Assembly: GCA_947382355.1 (NCBI GenBank)
Contig: CANCYR010000011.1
Location: forward strand, 1-64,000
DNA length: 64,000 bases
Reading direction: 5' to 3'
From: an uncultured Lachnospiraceae bacterium
Lineage (GTDB): Bacteria; Bacillota; Clostridia; Lachnospirales; Lachnospiraceae
Shown: positions 17,197 to 26,749 of the stretch, piece after piece
How positions within the stretch are numbered: position 1 is the stretch's first letter
Layout of the letters: each line of letters begins with the position of its first letter
The notes under the pieces: model-generated
The model's input: only the letters and a program-made list of their open reading frames with translations
Told to the model about the DNA's origin: nothing
Databases searched by the model: none
Translations under genes and position numbers: made by a program

Positions 17197-17955
17197 ATGA
17201 AGATGAAACTGTTATCAACTGTTTTATTAGTGGTTATTTGTTTGTCAGCAGCAGGTTTTATGGTTAATGGTGGAACTGAGACCAGTTATTGTGATATAAG
17301 CGGGTGCACGCTAGAAGGAGAACATACGCACAATACCTGTAAAGTATCAGGGTGCACGCTAGAAGGAGAGCATACACACAATACCTGTAAAGTATCAGGA
17401 TGTACGACAGAAGGAGAGCATACGCACAATACCTGTAAAGTATCAGGGTGCACGCTAGAAGGAGAGCATACACACAATACCTGTAAAGTATCAGGATGTA
17501 CGACAGAAGGAGAGCATACGCACAATACCTGTAAAGTATCAGGGTGCACGCTAGAAGGAGAGCATACACACAATACCTGTAAAGTATCAGGATGTACGAC
17601 AGAAGGAGAGCATACGCACAATACCTGTAAAGTATCAGGGTGCACACTAGAAGGAGAGCATACGCACAATACCTGTAAAGTATCAGGATGTACGACAGAA
17701 GGAGAGCATACACACAATACCTGTAAAGTATCAGGATGTACACTAGAAGGAGAGCATACACATAATACCTGTAAAGTATCAGGATGTACGCTAGAAGGAA
17801 AGCATACGCACAATACCTGTAAAGTAGAGGGATGTACCATAGAAGGTGAACACATGCATGATGATTGCAGTCCACAAAGCAGCCAAGAGGGGCAGCAGAC
17901 CCATGGACATTCTAATGGACATCATGGTTCCGGAAACAAAGGCAGGCATCATTAA
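17197..17955 (+). CDS. Secreted protein of 12 tandem Cys/His repeats
   Basis: A 252-residue exported protein: signal peptide (about residues 1-22), then twelve 16-residue repeats of the form CKVSGCT(L/T)EGEHTHNT, then a His-rich tail (THGHSNGHHGSGNKGRHH). Each repeat holds a C-x4-C-x5-H-x-H set, which looks able to bind a metal such as zinc, or to form disulfides outside the cell. L and T variants alternate over much of the array, so it grew by doubling of two-unit blocks. The longer GTG frame from 17164 is not used because the ATG at 17197 has GGAGGG nine bases upstream. Metal storage, sensing or surface display are possible; I know no characterised homologue. Confidence 0.85.
   Translation: MKMKLLSTVLLVVICLSAAGFMVNGGTETSYCDISGCTLEGEHTHNTCKVSGCTLEGEHTHNTCKVSGCTTEGEHTHNTCKVSGCTLEGEHTHNTCKVSGCTTEGEHTHNTCKVSGCTLEGEHTHNTCKVSGCTTEGEHTHNTCKVSGCTLEGEHTHNTCKVSGCTTEGEHTHNTCKVSGCTLEGEHTHNTCKVSGCTLEGKHTHNTCKVEGCTIEGEHMHDDCSPQSSQEGQQTHGHSNGHHGSGNKGRHH
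17290..17865 (+). repeat. 48-bp coding tandem repeat, 12 units
   Basis: Twelve 48-bp units with near-identical nucleotide sequence, in frame with the secreted Cys/His protein. Units 2-10 alternate between two types, giving a 96-bp higher-order period. Near-identity at silent sites suggests recent expansion or ongoing homogenisation, so copy number may vary between strains. Confidence 0.95.
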
Positions 17956-18027
17956 GAAAATCATAAATCTTGATTTACAGTGCATGAAATAGGTAATGAT
18001 AAATAAGACTTGTGTATATAAAAAGCG

Positions 18028-18066
18028 TAAAGCGGCATTTACATTTTGCAGATGCCGCTTTTTTGG
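18028..18066 (+). terminator. Rho-independent terminator of the repeat protein gene
   Basis: AAAGCGGCAT (18028-18037) pairs with ATGCCGCTTT (18051-18060), followed by TTTT. Confidence 0.88.
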
Positions 18067-18073
18067 TGAAAGG

Positions 18074-18298
18074 GTAACGGTTCAGCCCTCAGCCTTCCCA
18101 CACAGGAATCAGAACCGGCTGCAGGCAGAAAATGATTTCTAAAGGAGCCCTTATAAAAACGCCAGTGCTTAGTGAGGTTCTTTCGAACTTAGCACTGCTG
18201 CGTTTTTATCAGAGCGAGAGCGTGGTGACGTAGAAACCATTTTCTGCCTGCAGCCGGTTCTGATTCCTGTGCGGGAAGGCTGAGGGCTGAACTGTTAC
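18074..18298. repeat. Long palindromic element, copy 1 (E1)
   Basis: Arms 18074-18140 and 18232-18298 are complementary at 64 of 67 positions and end in GTAAC(G/A)GTTCAG. Between them, 18154-18209 forms a second hairpin (ATAAAAACG/CGTTTTTAT, then CAGTGCT/AGCACTG), followed by the unpaired-looking motif AGAGCGAGAGCGTG. Copies at 46818-47039 and 49216-49361 share the central part. AAAGGG flanks both ends (18071-18074 region and 18302-18307), possibly a target duplication. The element fills most of the gap between the repeat protein and the ABC-F gene. Confidence 0.9.
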
Positions 18299-18395
18299 TG
18301 CAAAGGGTCAGAAAAGCCACTTGATTCTTGACAAAAAATCCCCCCATTTATTATACTTATGAATACACGAATACAAAAGGAAAACAGGAGCAATC

Positions 18396-19952
18396 ATGAG
18401 CATATTAAACGTAGAACACCTATCCCACGGCTTTGGAGACAGGGCCATTTTTCAGGACGTGTCCTTCCGCCTGCTGAAAGGAGAGCACATCGGATTAGTA
18501 GGCGCTAACGGCGAAGGAAAATCCACCTTTTTAAATATTGTAACCGGGAAGCTTATGCCCGACGAAGGAAAAGTGGAATGGGCAAAAAATGTCCGGACAG
18601 GTTATCTGGACCAGCATGCGGCGCTGGAAAAAGGCATGTCCGTCAGGGATGTGCTAAACAGCGCCTTTGCATACTTATTTGAACTGGAAGCAAGAATGAA
18701 TCAGGTTTGTGATGAAATGGGAAGCGCTTCGGAAGAGGAGCTGGAAAGCCTTATGGAAGAGCTGGCAGTGATTCAGGATACTCTGACCTTACATGATTTT
18801 TATATCATTGATGCAAAGGTGGAAGAAGTGGGACAGGCTCTTGGTCTGGACAGCATTGGTCTTGATAAAGATGTGACGGAGTTAAGCGGCGGACAGCGCA
18901 CGAAGGTGTTGTTAGGAAAACTGCTGCTGGAAAAGCCGGATATACTGCTTTTGGATGAGCCTACTAATTATCTGGATGAGCAGCATATTGCATGGCTGAA
19001 AAGATATCTTCAGGAATATGAGAATGCCTTTATTCTCATATCCCATGATATTCCCTTTTTAAACAGTGTCATCAATCTGATATATCATATGGAAAATCAG
19101 GAGCTGAACCGTTACGTGGGAGATTATGATAAATTTCAGGAAGTGTATGCCATGAAAAAATCCCAGCAGGAAGCGGCCTATAAGAGACAGCAGCAGGAAA
19201 TCAAGGATTTGGAGGACTTTGTGGCAAGAAATAAGGCAAGGGTATCCACCAGAAACATGGCAATGTCCAGACAGAAAAAGCTGGACAAAATGGAAAGGAT
19301 AGAAAAGGCCTACGAAAAGCCAAAGCCTGAATTTCATTTTAAGGAAGCAAGGCTTCCAGGAAAATGTCTGTTTGAAACACAGGATTTGATTATTGGATAT
19401 GAAGAACCTTTAAGCCGGGAATTGAATCTTCGTATGGAGCGGGGAGAAAAAATTGCTTTAATCGGCGCCAACGGAATCGGAAAGACTACCCTGCTTAAAA
19501 GCATTTTGGGGCTGCAGCCGCCTTTAGCGGGAAAAGCACAGCTGGGGGATTATTTGGAAATCGGTTATTTTGAGCAGGAAGGAGATTATACAAATAAGAC
19601 CACCTGTATCGAGGAAATATGGAAGGAATATCCTTCCTTTTCCCAGTATGAGGTTCGTTCTGCACTTGCAAAATGCGGGCTTACCACAAAGCATATTGAA
19701 AGTCAGGTAAGGGTGCTTAGCGGCGGCGAGCAGGCAAAGGTCAGATTATGTAAGCTGATTAACCGGGAGACCAATCTTCTTCTCTTGGATGAGCCTACCA
19801 ATCATTTGGACCAGGATGCCAAGGATGAGTTGAAACGGGCATTGCAGGAGTATAAAGGAAGCATTCTGCTCATCTGTCATGAACCGGAGTTTTATCAGGA
19901 TGTGGTGACGGATGTATGGGACTGCAGCATGTGGACAACGAAAATCCTATAG
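18396..19952 (+). CDS. ABC-F family ATPase
   Basis: A 518-residue soluble protein with two ABC ATPase domains. Walker A GANGEGKST (near residue 37) and GANGIGKTT (near residue 357), signatures LSGGQRTK and LSGGEQAK, Walker B LLLDEPTN twice, and a Lys/Gln-rich linker (about 245-300) with VSTRNMAMSRQKKLDK. No membrane segments. ABC-F proteins act on the ribosome, as translation factors or in antibiotic protection; which applies here cannot be told. AGGAG lies before the ATG. Confidence 0.92.
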   Translation: MSILNVEHLSHGFGDRAIFQDVSFRLLKGEHIGLVGANGEGKSTFLNIVTGKLMPDEGKVEWAKNVRTGYLDQHAALEKGMSVRDVLNSAFAYLFELEARMNQVCDEMGSASEEELESLMEELAVIQDTLTLHDFYIIDAKVEEVGQALGLDSIGLDKDVTELSGGQRTKVLLGKLLLEKPDILLLDEPTNYLDEQHIAWLKRYLQEYENAFILISHDIPFLNSVINLIYHMENQELNRYVGDYDKFQEVYAMKKSQQEAAYKRQQQEIKDLEDFVARNKARVSTRNMAMSRQKKLDKMERIEKAYEKPKPEFHFKEARLPGKCLFETQDLIIGYEEPLSRELNLRMERGEKIALIGANGIGKTTLLKSILGLQPPLAGKAQLGDYLEIGYFEQEGDYTNKTTCIEEIWKEYPSFSQYEVRSALAKCGLTTKHIESQVRVLSGGEQAKVRLCKLINRETNLLLLDEPTNHLDQDAKDELKRALQEYKGSILLICHEPEFYQDVVTDVWDCSMWTTKIL

Positions 19953-19959
19953 AAATGAC

Positions 19960-19989
19960 TTGTATTTTTCCCATGAAATGGATTATAAT
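19960..19989 (+). promoter_or_regulatory. Promoter upstream of exonuclease III gene
   Basis: TTGTAT (19960-19965) and TATAAT (19984-19989) with an 18-base spacer, just after the ABC-F stop. Confidence 0.6.
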
Positions 19990-20009
19990 ACAATATGGAA
20001 AGCAAAGAA

Positions 20010-20045
20010 GCTTTGTAAAACTTCAGGTTTTACAGAGCCTTTTGT
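20010..20045 (+). terminator. Terminator-like hairpin in the exonuclease III leader
   Basis: GCTTTGTAAAAC (20010-20021) pairs with GTTTTACAGAGC (20027-20038), followed by CTTTTGTTT. It lies downstream of the promoter at 19960-19989 and upstream of the xth start, so it either ends ABC-F transcripts or attenuates the new transcript. Confidence 0.65.
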
Positions 20046-20083
20046 TTGTGTGTTGAAAACAGGTGATTGTGAGGGAGAAGAAA

Positions 20084-20842
20084 ATGAAATGTATATCGTG
20101 GAACGTAAACGGTCTCAGAGCCTGCGTGGAAAAGGGATTTTTAGAAGCGTTAAAGGCTTTGGACGGGGATATTTTCTGCGTACAGGAAACCAAACTGCAG
20201 CAGGGACAGATTGATTTAAAGCCGGACGGCTATTATCAATATTGGAATTATGCCGAGAAGAAGGGATATTCCGGAACGGCAGTCTTTACGAAAAAAGAGC
20301 CGCTGTCCGTATCAATGGGTATAGGAAAAGAAGAGCATGACAAGGAAGGAAGAGTCATTACACTGGAGTATGAGTCTTTTTATTTTGTAACAGTGTATAC
20401 CCCGAATTCGGGAGAAGGATTAAAACGGCTGGATTACCGTATGCTTTGGGAGGAGGAGTTCCTTGCTTATGTAAAGGGGCTGGAAGAAAAAAAGCCGGTT
20501 ATTATATGCGGTGATTTAAATGTGGCCCACAGGGAGATAGATTTGAAAAATCCCAAAACCAACCGGAAAAATGCCGGATTTACAGATGAAGAGAGGGAAA
20601 AGTTTACAAAACTCTTAGAGGCAGGGTTCATTGATACATTTCGATATTTTTATCCAAAGCTGGAGGGAGCATATTCCTGGTGGTCCTACCGTTTTCAGGC
20701 AAGGGCAAAAAATGCCGGATGGAGAATCGACTATTTTCTTGTGTCGGAATGCTTAAAGGACAGGCTTAAGGACGGAAAAATCCATAGCGACATATTTGGT
20801 TCCGACCATTGTCCGGTGGAGCTTTTACTGGATATGGAATGA
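20084..20842 (+). CDS. xth: Exodeoxyribonuclease III / AP endonuclease
   Basis: A 252-residue Mg-dependent exonuclease III family enzyme for base-excision repair. Signature WNVNGLRAC at the start, catalytic Glu in CVQETKLQ, the [16 protein letters not shown] active-site loop, and the C-terminal WRIDYFLVS and GSDHCPVEL motifs. The frame opens at 20063, but the ATG at 20084 gives the family's usual N-terminus and has GAGGGAG upstream. Length fits the family. Confidence 0.95.
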   Translation: MKCISWNVNGLRACVEKGFLEALKALDGDIFCVQETKLQQGQIDLKPDGYYQYWNYAEKKGYSGTAVFTKKEPLSVSMGIGKEEHDKEGRVITLEYESFYFVTVYTPNSGEGLKRLDYRMLWEEEFLAYVKGLEEKKPVIICGDLNVAHREIDLKNPKTNRKNAGFTDEEREKFTKLLEAGFIDTFRYFYPKLEGAYSWWSYRFQARAKNAGWRIDYFLVSECLKDRLKDGKIHSDIFGSDHCPVELLLDME

Positions 20843-20911
20843 TAGACGGTTGATTAGTACTTTTAAGATTGTTTCAGTAATAGAATAGATAATATAGAGG
20901 AGATGAAACCA

Positions 20912-21904
20912 TTGAAAAAGGGAAAATATTCCAGTATACTTGCGGGGGTCTTTTCCATTATATTAGTATTGGGAGCATTGATAGCCGGCTGGCGGGAGAC
21001 AGAAACTGTAACAGGGCAGACAGCAGGAGAGAACACTCAAAGGGCAATGTGGGATTCGTCTGCTGAAGCGGGAATCAATGTGCCGGAAACAGCAGATGGG
21101 CATATGGAAGTCCATTTTCTGGATGTGGGGCAGGCAGACTGCATTCTCATAAGCTGTGACGGCTGTCATATGCTGGTGGATGCAGGCAACAATCAGGACG
21201 GTGAAAAAATTACCTGCTATTTAAAGGAGCGGGGGATTTCCGAGCTTGATTATGTGATAGGCACCCATCCTCATGCGGACCATATTGGAGGGCTGGATAC
21301 CGTGATTGATAATTTCGGGATTAAAACGCTGTTTATGCCCCGGAAGGTACATACGACGGCTACATTTGAAGATGTGATAGCTGCAATTGAAAAGCATGAT
21401 TTATCCATTACGGCACCTAAGCCGGGAGATACCTATCCGTTGGGAAGCGCTTCTTTTACCATATTGGCGCCGGTGAAGGAGGATTATGGTGAAGAACTGA
21501 ATAACTGGTCTGTGGGCATCAAGCTGGTCCATGGCTCCAATTCCGTTGTGATGTGCGGCGATGCGGAAGAAGAGGCGGAGGAAGATATTTGCGGCAGCGG
21601 TCTGGATATTTCAGCTGATGTGTTAAAGCTTGGCCATCATGGAAGCAGAACTGCCACAGGAGAATTATTTTTAAAGACAGTAAACCCCAAATATGCTATT
21701 ATATCATGTGGGGAAGGAAACGATTATGGACATCCTCATGAGGAAACTCTTAATAAGCTGTCGGAAGCCGGTATTTTAGCGTTTCGCACAGATACTCAGG
21801 GCACTATCGTACTGAAAAGCGACGGGAAAAGCTTACAGTTCAATGTGGAGCCGGATAAATGCCGCCTGTCAGGAGATAGTCTTTCGTACATAGGAAAAAG
21901 ATGA
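20912..21904 (+). CDS. ComEC-type metallo-beta-lactamase fold hydrolase, exported
   Basis: About 330 residues with an N-terminal membrane anchor or signal (about residues 8-28) and an MBL-fold domain from about residue 65. Metal-binding motif THPHADHIGG, further ligands in MCGDAEEEAEE and LGHHGSRT. It resembles the soluble domain of the competence protein ComEC. It is likely displayed outside the membrane and may act on nucleic acid or a phosphodiester. The ATG at 20903 directly abuts GAGGAG, too close for initiation; the in-frame TTG at 20912 is nine bases away and is preferred. A DUF3006 gene follows, a pairing seen in other Firmicutes. Confidence 0.88.
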   Translation: MKKGKYSSILAGVFSIILVLGALIAGWRETETVTGQTAGENTQRAMWDSSAEAGINVPETADGHMEVHFLDVGQADCILISCDGCHMLVDAGNNQDGEKITCYLKERGISELDYVIGTHPHADHIGGLDTVIDNFGIKTLFMPRKVHTTATFEDVIAAIEKHDLSITAPKPGDTYPLGSASFTILAPVKEDYGEELNNWSVGIKLVHGSNSVVMCGDAEEEAEEDICGSGLDISADVLKLGHHGSRTATGELFLKTVNPKYAIISCGEGNDYGHPHEETLNKLSEAGILAFRTDTQGTIVLKSDGKSLQFNVEPDKCRLSGDSLSYIGKR

Positions 21905-21938
21905 AAAGTTGTTAGTTTTTTTGAAGGGAGAAAGAAAC

Positions 21939-22151
21939 ATGTTAGTGGTTGATCGATTTGAAGAAAATATAGCAGTTTGTGAAAAGGAGGATAAAACCAT
22001 TGTAAAAATTCCAAAATACAAGCTGCCCCTGCAGACTAAGGAAGGAGATTTCATTACGCTGGATGAAAAAGGCGTTTATGTAATTGCCACAGAAAAAACG
22101 GAAGAAAAGAAGCAGGAAATTCATGAAAGATTTCATAAGTTGTTTAAATAA
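21939..22151 (+). CDS. DUF3006 small protein
   Basis: A 70-residue protein beginning MLVVDRFEENIAVCE and containing the PKYKLP segment, as in DUF3006, a short beta-rich domain of unknown role that is often encoded right after MBL-fold hydrolases. GAAGGGAG eight bases upstream fixes the ATG at 21939. Confidence 0.85.
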   Translation: MLVVDRFEENIAVCEKEDKTIVKIPKYKLPLQTKEGDFITLDEKGVYVIATEKTEEKKQEIHERFHKLFK

Positions 22152-22191
22152 GGAAGCAGATTTTTCCAAATACATGAATATTTTATATATC

Positions 22192-22238
22192 AAAATGCTC
22201 ATACTTAGGATATAAAGGTCCGGGTATGAGCATTTTTT
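22192..22238 (+). terminator. Rho-independent terminator
   Basis: The stem AAAATGCTCATAC (22193-22205) pairs with GTATGAGCATTTT (22224-22236), followed by more Ts. Ends the MBL/DUF3006 transcript. Confidence 0.88.
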
Positions 22239-22292
22239 ATGTGCTTGTTCTATTAGAAAGAGTTTGATAATCCGGCGGAAAAGGAGAAAAGG

Positions 22293-22832
22293 ATGGAAGC
22301 ATTAAAAGGAAGCAAAACAGAAAAAAATTTAATGGAAGCCTTTGCAGGGGAGTCCATGGCAAGAAACCAGTATTGCTATTTTGCAAAAAGGGCAAGAAAA
22401 GACGGCTATCACCAGATTGCCAATTTGTTTGAAGAAACAGCAGCAAATGAAAAGGCACATGCAAAGCTGTGGTTCAAGCTGTTACATGACGGCATCGGTC
22501 CTACAGAGGTGAATCTGGCGGAGGCGGCAAAGGGAGAACATTACGAATGGAGTGATATGTACCCCAGATTTGCCAAAGAAGCAAGAGAGGAAGGCTTTGA
22601 AGCCATTGCAAGAATGTTTGACAGGGTGGCGGAAATCGAAAAGGCTCATGAGGAGCGGTATTTAAAGCTTTTGAAAAATGTAGAAGGGGGCCTTGTATTT
22701 ACCAAAGAAGGGGATGCTATCTGGCAGTGTATAAACTGCGGACATCTGGTAATAGGAAAAGAGGCTCCGGAGGTATGTCCTGTATGCGCCCATACGCAGG
22801 CATATTTCCAAGTGAAAGCGGAGAATTATTGA
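22293..22832 (+). CDS. rbr: Rubrerythrin
   Basis: A 179-residue rubrerythrin. Ferritin-like four-helix domain with the two ExxH diiron sites ([11 protein letters not shown] near residue 48 and [11 protein letters not shown] near residue 112), and a C-terminal rubredoxin-like domain with two Cys pairs (CINCG and CPVCA). It reduces hydrogen peroxide with electrons from rubredoxin or NADH-linked reductases. The PFOR gene starts one base after its stop, and a rubredoxin gene follows PFOR. Confidence 0.97.
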   Translation: MEALKGSKTEKNLMEAFAGESMARNQYCYFAKRARKDGYHQIANLFEETAANEKAHAKLWFKLLHDGIGPTEVNLAEAAKGEHYEWSDMYPRFAKEAREEGFEAIARMFDRVAEIEKAHEERYLKLLKNVEGGLVFTKEGDAIWQCINCGHLVIGKEAPEVCPVCAHTQAYFQVKAENY

Positions 22833-22833
22833 T

Positions 22834-25800
22834 ATGATGATTATGGATGGAAATCAGGCAGCCGCATATATTGCATATGCCTTCTCGGAGGCGGCAATGG
22901 TGTATCCCATTACCCCCTCCTCCACAATGGCGGAAAATGTGGAAAGCTGGGCGGTGGAAGGCAGAGAAAATATTTTTGGCAAGCCAGTGAAGATAGCGCA
23001 GATGCAGTCGGAAGCAGGTGTGGCAGGGGCACTTCACGGAGCTCTTACTGCAGGGGCTTTTACAACCACTTTTAGCGCTTCTCAGGGACTTCTCCTTATG
23101 ATTCCCAATATGTATAAAATAGCAGGAGAGCTGCTTCCCTGTGTGATTCATGTGGCGGCAAGGACCATATCCAGTCATGCCCTTTCCATATTCGGAGACC
23201 ATCAGGATGTATTTGGAATCAGGCAGACAGGATTTGCAATGCTTTGCAGCAATAACGTGCAGGAAGCAATGGATATTGCCGTGGCAGCCCATTTAGCTAC
23301 TATTAAGGGCAGGGTTCCGGTGCTGCATTTCTTTGACGGATTCCGCACCTCCCATGAGCTGCAGAAGGTGGAGGAATGGAAATACGAAGAGTTAAAGGAA
23401 ATGTTCCCCAAAAAGGAAGCGGAAGAGTTTAAAAACAGGGGAGTAAATCCAAAAAATCCCATACTTCGGGGCAGCGCCCAGAATCCGGATATCTTTTTTC
23501 AGGTAAGGGAAGCCTCCAATCCTTACTATAATGCTTTCCCGGAGATAGTGGAACGGTATTTGCAGGAGATTAACAAAAGGAAGCAGACGAATTACCATTT
23601 GTTTGAGTATTACGGAACCAAGGATGCCACACAGGTCATAGTGGCTATGGGCTCTGTCTGCAATACCGTTGAGGAAGTAATAGACAGTATGGAAGAAAAG
23701 GTGGGACTCATTAAAGTCCGTTTGTTTCATCCTTTCAGCAGGGAGCATTTTTTAAAGGCAATACCAAAAACAGTGAAAAAAATCAGCGTGCTGGACCGGA
23801 CAAAGGAACCGGGCGCCGTTGGAGAGCCGCTTTATCTGGAAATAGCAGCGGCGTTAAAGGGAACGGATTTTGAAACAGTTTCCCTTTACGGCGGACGTTA
23901 CGGATTGAGCTCAAAGGACACTACCCCTGACCAGATTCGTGCCGTATATGCCAATGAGCAGAAAAAGAAATTTACCATAGGCATTCAGGATGATGTTACC
24001 AATCTTTCCCTGGAACCGGTACCGGTTTCCTTCAATGCAGGAAAAACAGAAAAGGGGAAGGGATACTTTTCCTGTAAATTCTGGGGCTATGGTTCAGATG
24101 GAACAGTAGGGGCAAACAAAAATACGGTAAAGCTTATGAGCGGACTGACAGACGGACAGGTTCAGGCATATTTTGAATATGACTCCAGAAAATCAGGAGG
24201 ACTGACCATTTCCCATTTGCGGTTTTCTGATGAAAAAATCCGTTCCTCCTATTTGATTTATGAGCCGGATTTTGCAGCCTGCCATAATGTATCTTATCTG
24301 GAAAAATATGATATGGTAGAGGAAATCAGAGAGGGCGGCACATTCCTTTTAAACTGTCCTTATGAAGAAGAGCAGTTGGAGGAAAAGCTCCCGGATAAAG
24401 TGAAAAGGCTGCTGGCAGAAAAAAACATCAGCTTCTGGATTATTGATGCGGGAGCCCTTAGCCGGGAAATCGGATTGCGGGGAAAGACCAGTACGATTTT
24501 ACAGGCGGCATTCTTTAAGGCTTCCGGGCTTCTGCCAAGAGAAACGGCAGAAGAAGCAATGAAAGAGGCGGTAAAAAAATCCTTTGGGAAAAAGGGAGAA
24601 GAAGTAGTAGACAAAAATATACAGGGAATCCGGTTAGGCTTTGAAAAAGTTAAAAAGATAAGCATACCAACACATTGGAAGCAGGAAACGGATAAAGGCG
24701 TCAGAGCAGAAAAACGGTGGAAAAAGGATTCGGCGGGACAGAAGGATTTGCAGGGAGAAAAGCGGGCTGATACGATAGAATTTGTAGATGGCATTTTAGA
24801 GCCCTTAAATGCAGGAAAGGGAAATGAGCTTCCTGTATCGGCATTTCTGGATATTGCAGACGGAACCCTGCCCCTTGGGACGGCTGCCTATGAGAAAAGA
24901 GGAATTGCAGACGAGGTGGCAAAATGGATACCGGAAAACTGCATTCAGTGCAATATCTGTTCTTATGTATGTCCCCACAGTGTCATCCGTCCTGCAGTGT
25001 GCAATAAGGAAGAGGCGGAAAGCGCGCCAAAAGGCATGGAACTTTTAGATATGACAGGCATGCCGGATTATTCCTTTGGCATTACGGTATCTGTCATGGA
25101 CTGTACCGGCTGCGGCGCCTGCATTGAAAACTGCCCCGGAAAAATGGGCAAAAAGGCATTGGAATACAGCCCTCTTGAAACGGAAAGACAGAAGAAAAAG
25201 CAGGATTATTTTGCCTATGGACAGGTGCTTTCACCAAAGGAAGAGGTGCTTGAGAAATTCCCGGAAACCACTGTAAAGGGTAGCCAGTTCAAAAAGCCTC
25301 TGCTGGAATTTTCGGGAGCATGCCCGGGCTGCGGGGAAACCCCATATGCAAAGCTGGTAACCCAGCTTTTTGGAGAACGTATGGTAGTAGCCAATGCCAC
25401 GGGCTGTTCCTCCATATGGGGCGGCAGCGTGCCTTCAGCGCCTTATACGGTAAGCAGGGAAGGAAAAGGACCCGCATGGGCAAGCTCCCTGTTTGAGGAC
25501 AATGCGGAATTCGGTTATGGCATTACCATGGCGGAGGACATTCTGCGAAAGGAAGGGGACGACAAGATTTCCCACTGGATATTCGGCGGCGACGGCTGGG
25601 CATATGATATCGGATTCGGAGGCCTTGACCATGTGGCGGCAAGCGGCATGGATATCAATATACTGATTTTCGATACGGAAGTGTATTCCAACACAGGAGG
25701 ACAGCAGTCCAAATCAACACCATTCGGGGCTTCTGCCAAGTTCTCGCTGGAAGGAAAAAGAAAAAAGAAAAAGGACCTGGCAATGATGCTTATGCAATAT

Positions 25801-26238
25801 GAAAATGTCTATATTGCCCAGGTGGCTCAGGGTGCTGACAGACAGCATTGTATCAAGGTGCTGTTAGAAGCTGAAAGTTATCCGGGGCCTTCTATCATCA
25901 TTGCCTATGCGCCCTGTATCAGCCACGGAATCATGGGAGGAATGTCCAATGCCCAGGCAACGGAACGGTTAGCGGTAGATACCGGATATTTTCATTTGTT
26001 CCGATATGACCCGAGACGGCTGGAAGAAGGGAAAGGACCTTTTGTGCTGGATAGTAAAAAGCCCAAGGAATCCTATGAAGAATTTGTGAAAAGAGAGCTT
26101 CGTTTTAAAAAGATGACGGAAAAAAATGCAGAGGCGGCAAAAGAATATTTAGAGGAAGCTTCCAGATATGCCAAAGTAAAATATGAAAGGCTGAAGCTGC
26201 TGGAAAAGCTTATGAATTTAGAGGTGCAGGACGAATAG
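22834..26238 (+). CDS. nifJ: Pyruvate:ferredoxin (flavodoxin) oxidoreductase
   Basis: A 1134-residue homodimeric-type PFOR, converting pyruvate and CoA to acetyl-CoA with electrons to ferredoxin. The order is complete: pyruvate-binding domain with [11 protein letters not shown] at the N-terminus, domain II, gamma/EKR segment ([14 protein letters not shown]), a 2x[4Fe-4S] ferredoxin insert ([12 protein letters not shown] and [12 protein letters not shown]), the proximal cluster ligands ([17 protein letters not shown]) and the thiamine diphosphate domain ([22 protein letters not shown]). Slightly shorter than many family members. Coupled to rubrerythrin upstream and a rubredoxin downstream. Confidence 0.97.
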   Translation: MMIMDGNQAAAYIAYAFSEAAMVYPITPSSTMAENVESWAVEGRENIFGKPVKIAQMQSEAGVAGALHGALTAGAFTTTFSASQGLLLMIPNMYKIAGELLPCVIHVAARTISSHALSIFGDHQDVFGIRQTGFAMLCSNNVQEAMDIAVAAHLATIKGRVPVLHFFDGFRTSHELQKVEEWKYEELKEMFPKKEAEEFKNRGVNPKNPILRGSAQNPDIFFQVREASNPYYNAFPEIVERYLQEINKRKQTNYHLFEYYGTKDATQVIVAMGSVCNTVEEVIDSMEEKVGLIKVRLFHPFSREHFLKAIPKTVKKISVLDRTKEPGAVGEPLYLEIAAALKGTDFETVSLYGGRYGLSSKDTTPDQIRAVYANEQKKKFTIGIQDDVTNLSLEPVPVSFNAGKTEKGKGYFSCKFWGYGSDGTVGANKNTVKLMSGLTDGQVQAYFEYDSRKSGGLTISHLRFSDEKIRSSYLIYEPDFAACHNVSYLEKYDMVEEIREGGTFLLNCPYEEEQLEEKLPDKVKRLLAEKNISFWIIDAGALSREIGLRGKTSTILQAAFFKASGLLPRETAEEAMKEAVKKSFGKKGEEVVDKNIQGIRLGFEKVKKISIPTHWKQETDKGVRAEKRWKKDSAGQKDLQGEKRADTIEFVDGILEPLNAGKGNELPVSAFLDIADGTLPLGTAAYEKRGIADEVAKWIPENCIQCNICSYVCPHSVIRPAVCNKEEAESAPKGMELLDMTGMPDYSFGITVSVMDCTGCGACIENCPGKMGKKALEYSPLETERQKKKQDYFAYGQVLSPKEEVLEKFPETTVKGSQFKKPLLEFSGACPGCGETPYAKLVTQLFGERMVVANATGCSSIWGGSVPSAPYTVSREGKGPAWASSLFEDNAEFGYGITMAEDILRKEGDDKISHWIFGGDGWAYDIGFGGLDHVAASGMDINILIFDTEVYSNTGGQQSKSTPFGASAKFSLEGKRKKKKDLAMMLMQYENVYIAQVAQGADRQHCIKVLLEAESYPGPSIIIAYAPCISHGIMGGMSNAQATERLAVDTGYFHLFRYDPRRLEEGKGPFVLDSKKPKESYEEFVKRELRFKKMTEKNAEAAKEYLEEASRYAKVKYERLKLLEKLMNLEVQDE

Positions 26239-26263
26239 AAAGGTAAGAAAGGAAGAAAAAACA

Positions 26264-26437
26264 ATGAGCGATGGCAATAAAAAGTATTTATGTCCCTGTG
26301 AATATGTTTATGATGAGGAAAAGGGGGACCCGGACAATGGTATTGCTCCGGGAACTAAATGGGAAGATATATCGGACGACTGGCTCTGTCCGGTGTGCGG
26401 GCTTCCCAAGTCTGCGTTTGAGAGGTTAGAGGAATAA
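26264..26437 (+). CDS. Rubredoxin with shortened first Cys loop
   Basis: A 57-residue rubredoxin encoded 25 bases after PFOR with GGAAG upstream. The body is typical ([18 protein letters not shown], then [15 protein letters not shown]). The second cysteine pair is the usual C-x2-C, but the first is C-P-C (residues 10 and 12) instead of C-x2-C-G, so one residue is missing and Glu replaces Gly. The iron site may therefore have altered geometry or potential. It is the likely electron donor to the rubrerythrin encoded upstream of PFOR. Confidence 0.93.
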   Translation: MSDGNKKYLCPCEYVYDEEKGDPDNGIAPGTKWEDISDDWLCPVCGLPKSAFERLEE

Positions 26438-26448
26438 AGAAAAAAGAG

Positions 26449-26481
26449 GGCGGCTGCTGCATGGTTTGTGTGGCAGCCGCC
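26449..26481 (+). terminator. Hairpin ending the rbr-PFOR-rubredoxin operon
   Basis: GGCGGCTGC (26449-26457) pairs with GCAGCCGCC (26473-26481), followed by a short T-rich stretch. The remaining bases to 26749 hold only a possible degenerate half of the palindromic element family (26483-26515) and no gene I can support. Confidence 0.65.
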
Positions 26482-26749
26482 GATTTTGATTCCTATGCGG
26501 AAAAGCCGGAGCTTTCTGCCGGGAAATCATGATATAACAATAGCAGCTACCACGTCCTCACATTCAAAAAAACGCAGGCTGGTAATAAATAAAACCGCAT
26601 AATTGACACATGGCAGAGGTGTTGATACAATAAAGAAGTTATAGCGTAGATTGGGAATCCTGCTGCTATGATAATGGCAAAATGCAGCAACATCCATTTT
26701 TGCAGGCCACAGATGTTTGCAATAGTGACAGGAAGCTGACGATGGGAGA

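Noticed and set aside
17290..17865. Regular 48-bp repeat suggesting a CRISPR array
   Set aside because: Units are contiguous with no unique spacers, keep frame, and encode a Cys/His repeat; no cas genes nearby.
17264..17875. Two long antisense open frames across the repeat array
   Set aside because: They are open only because the plus-strand repeat has no stops in those frames; the products are repetitive and lack ribosome binding sites.
18074..18298. E1 as an ordinary intrinsic terminator
   Set aside because: A separate good terminator lies just upstream (18028-18066), and the 67-bp arms, inner hairpin and related distant copies exceed what a terminator needs.
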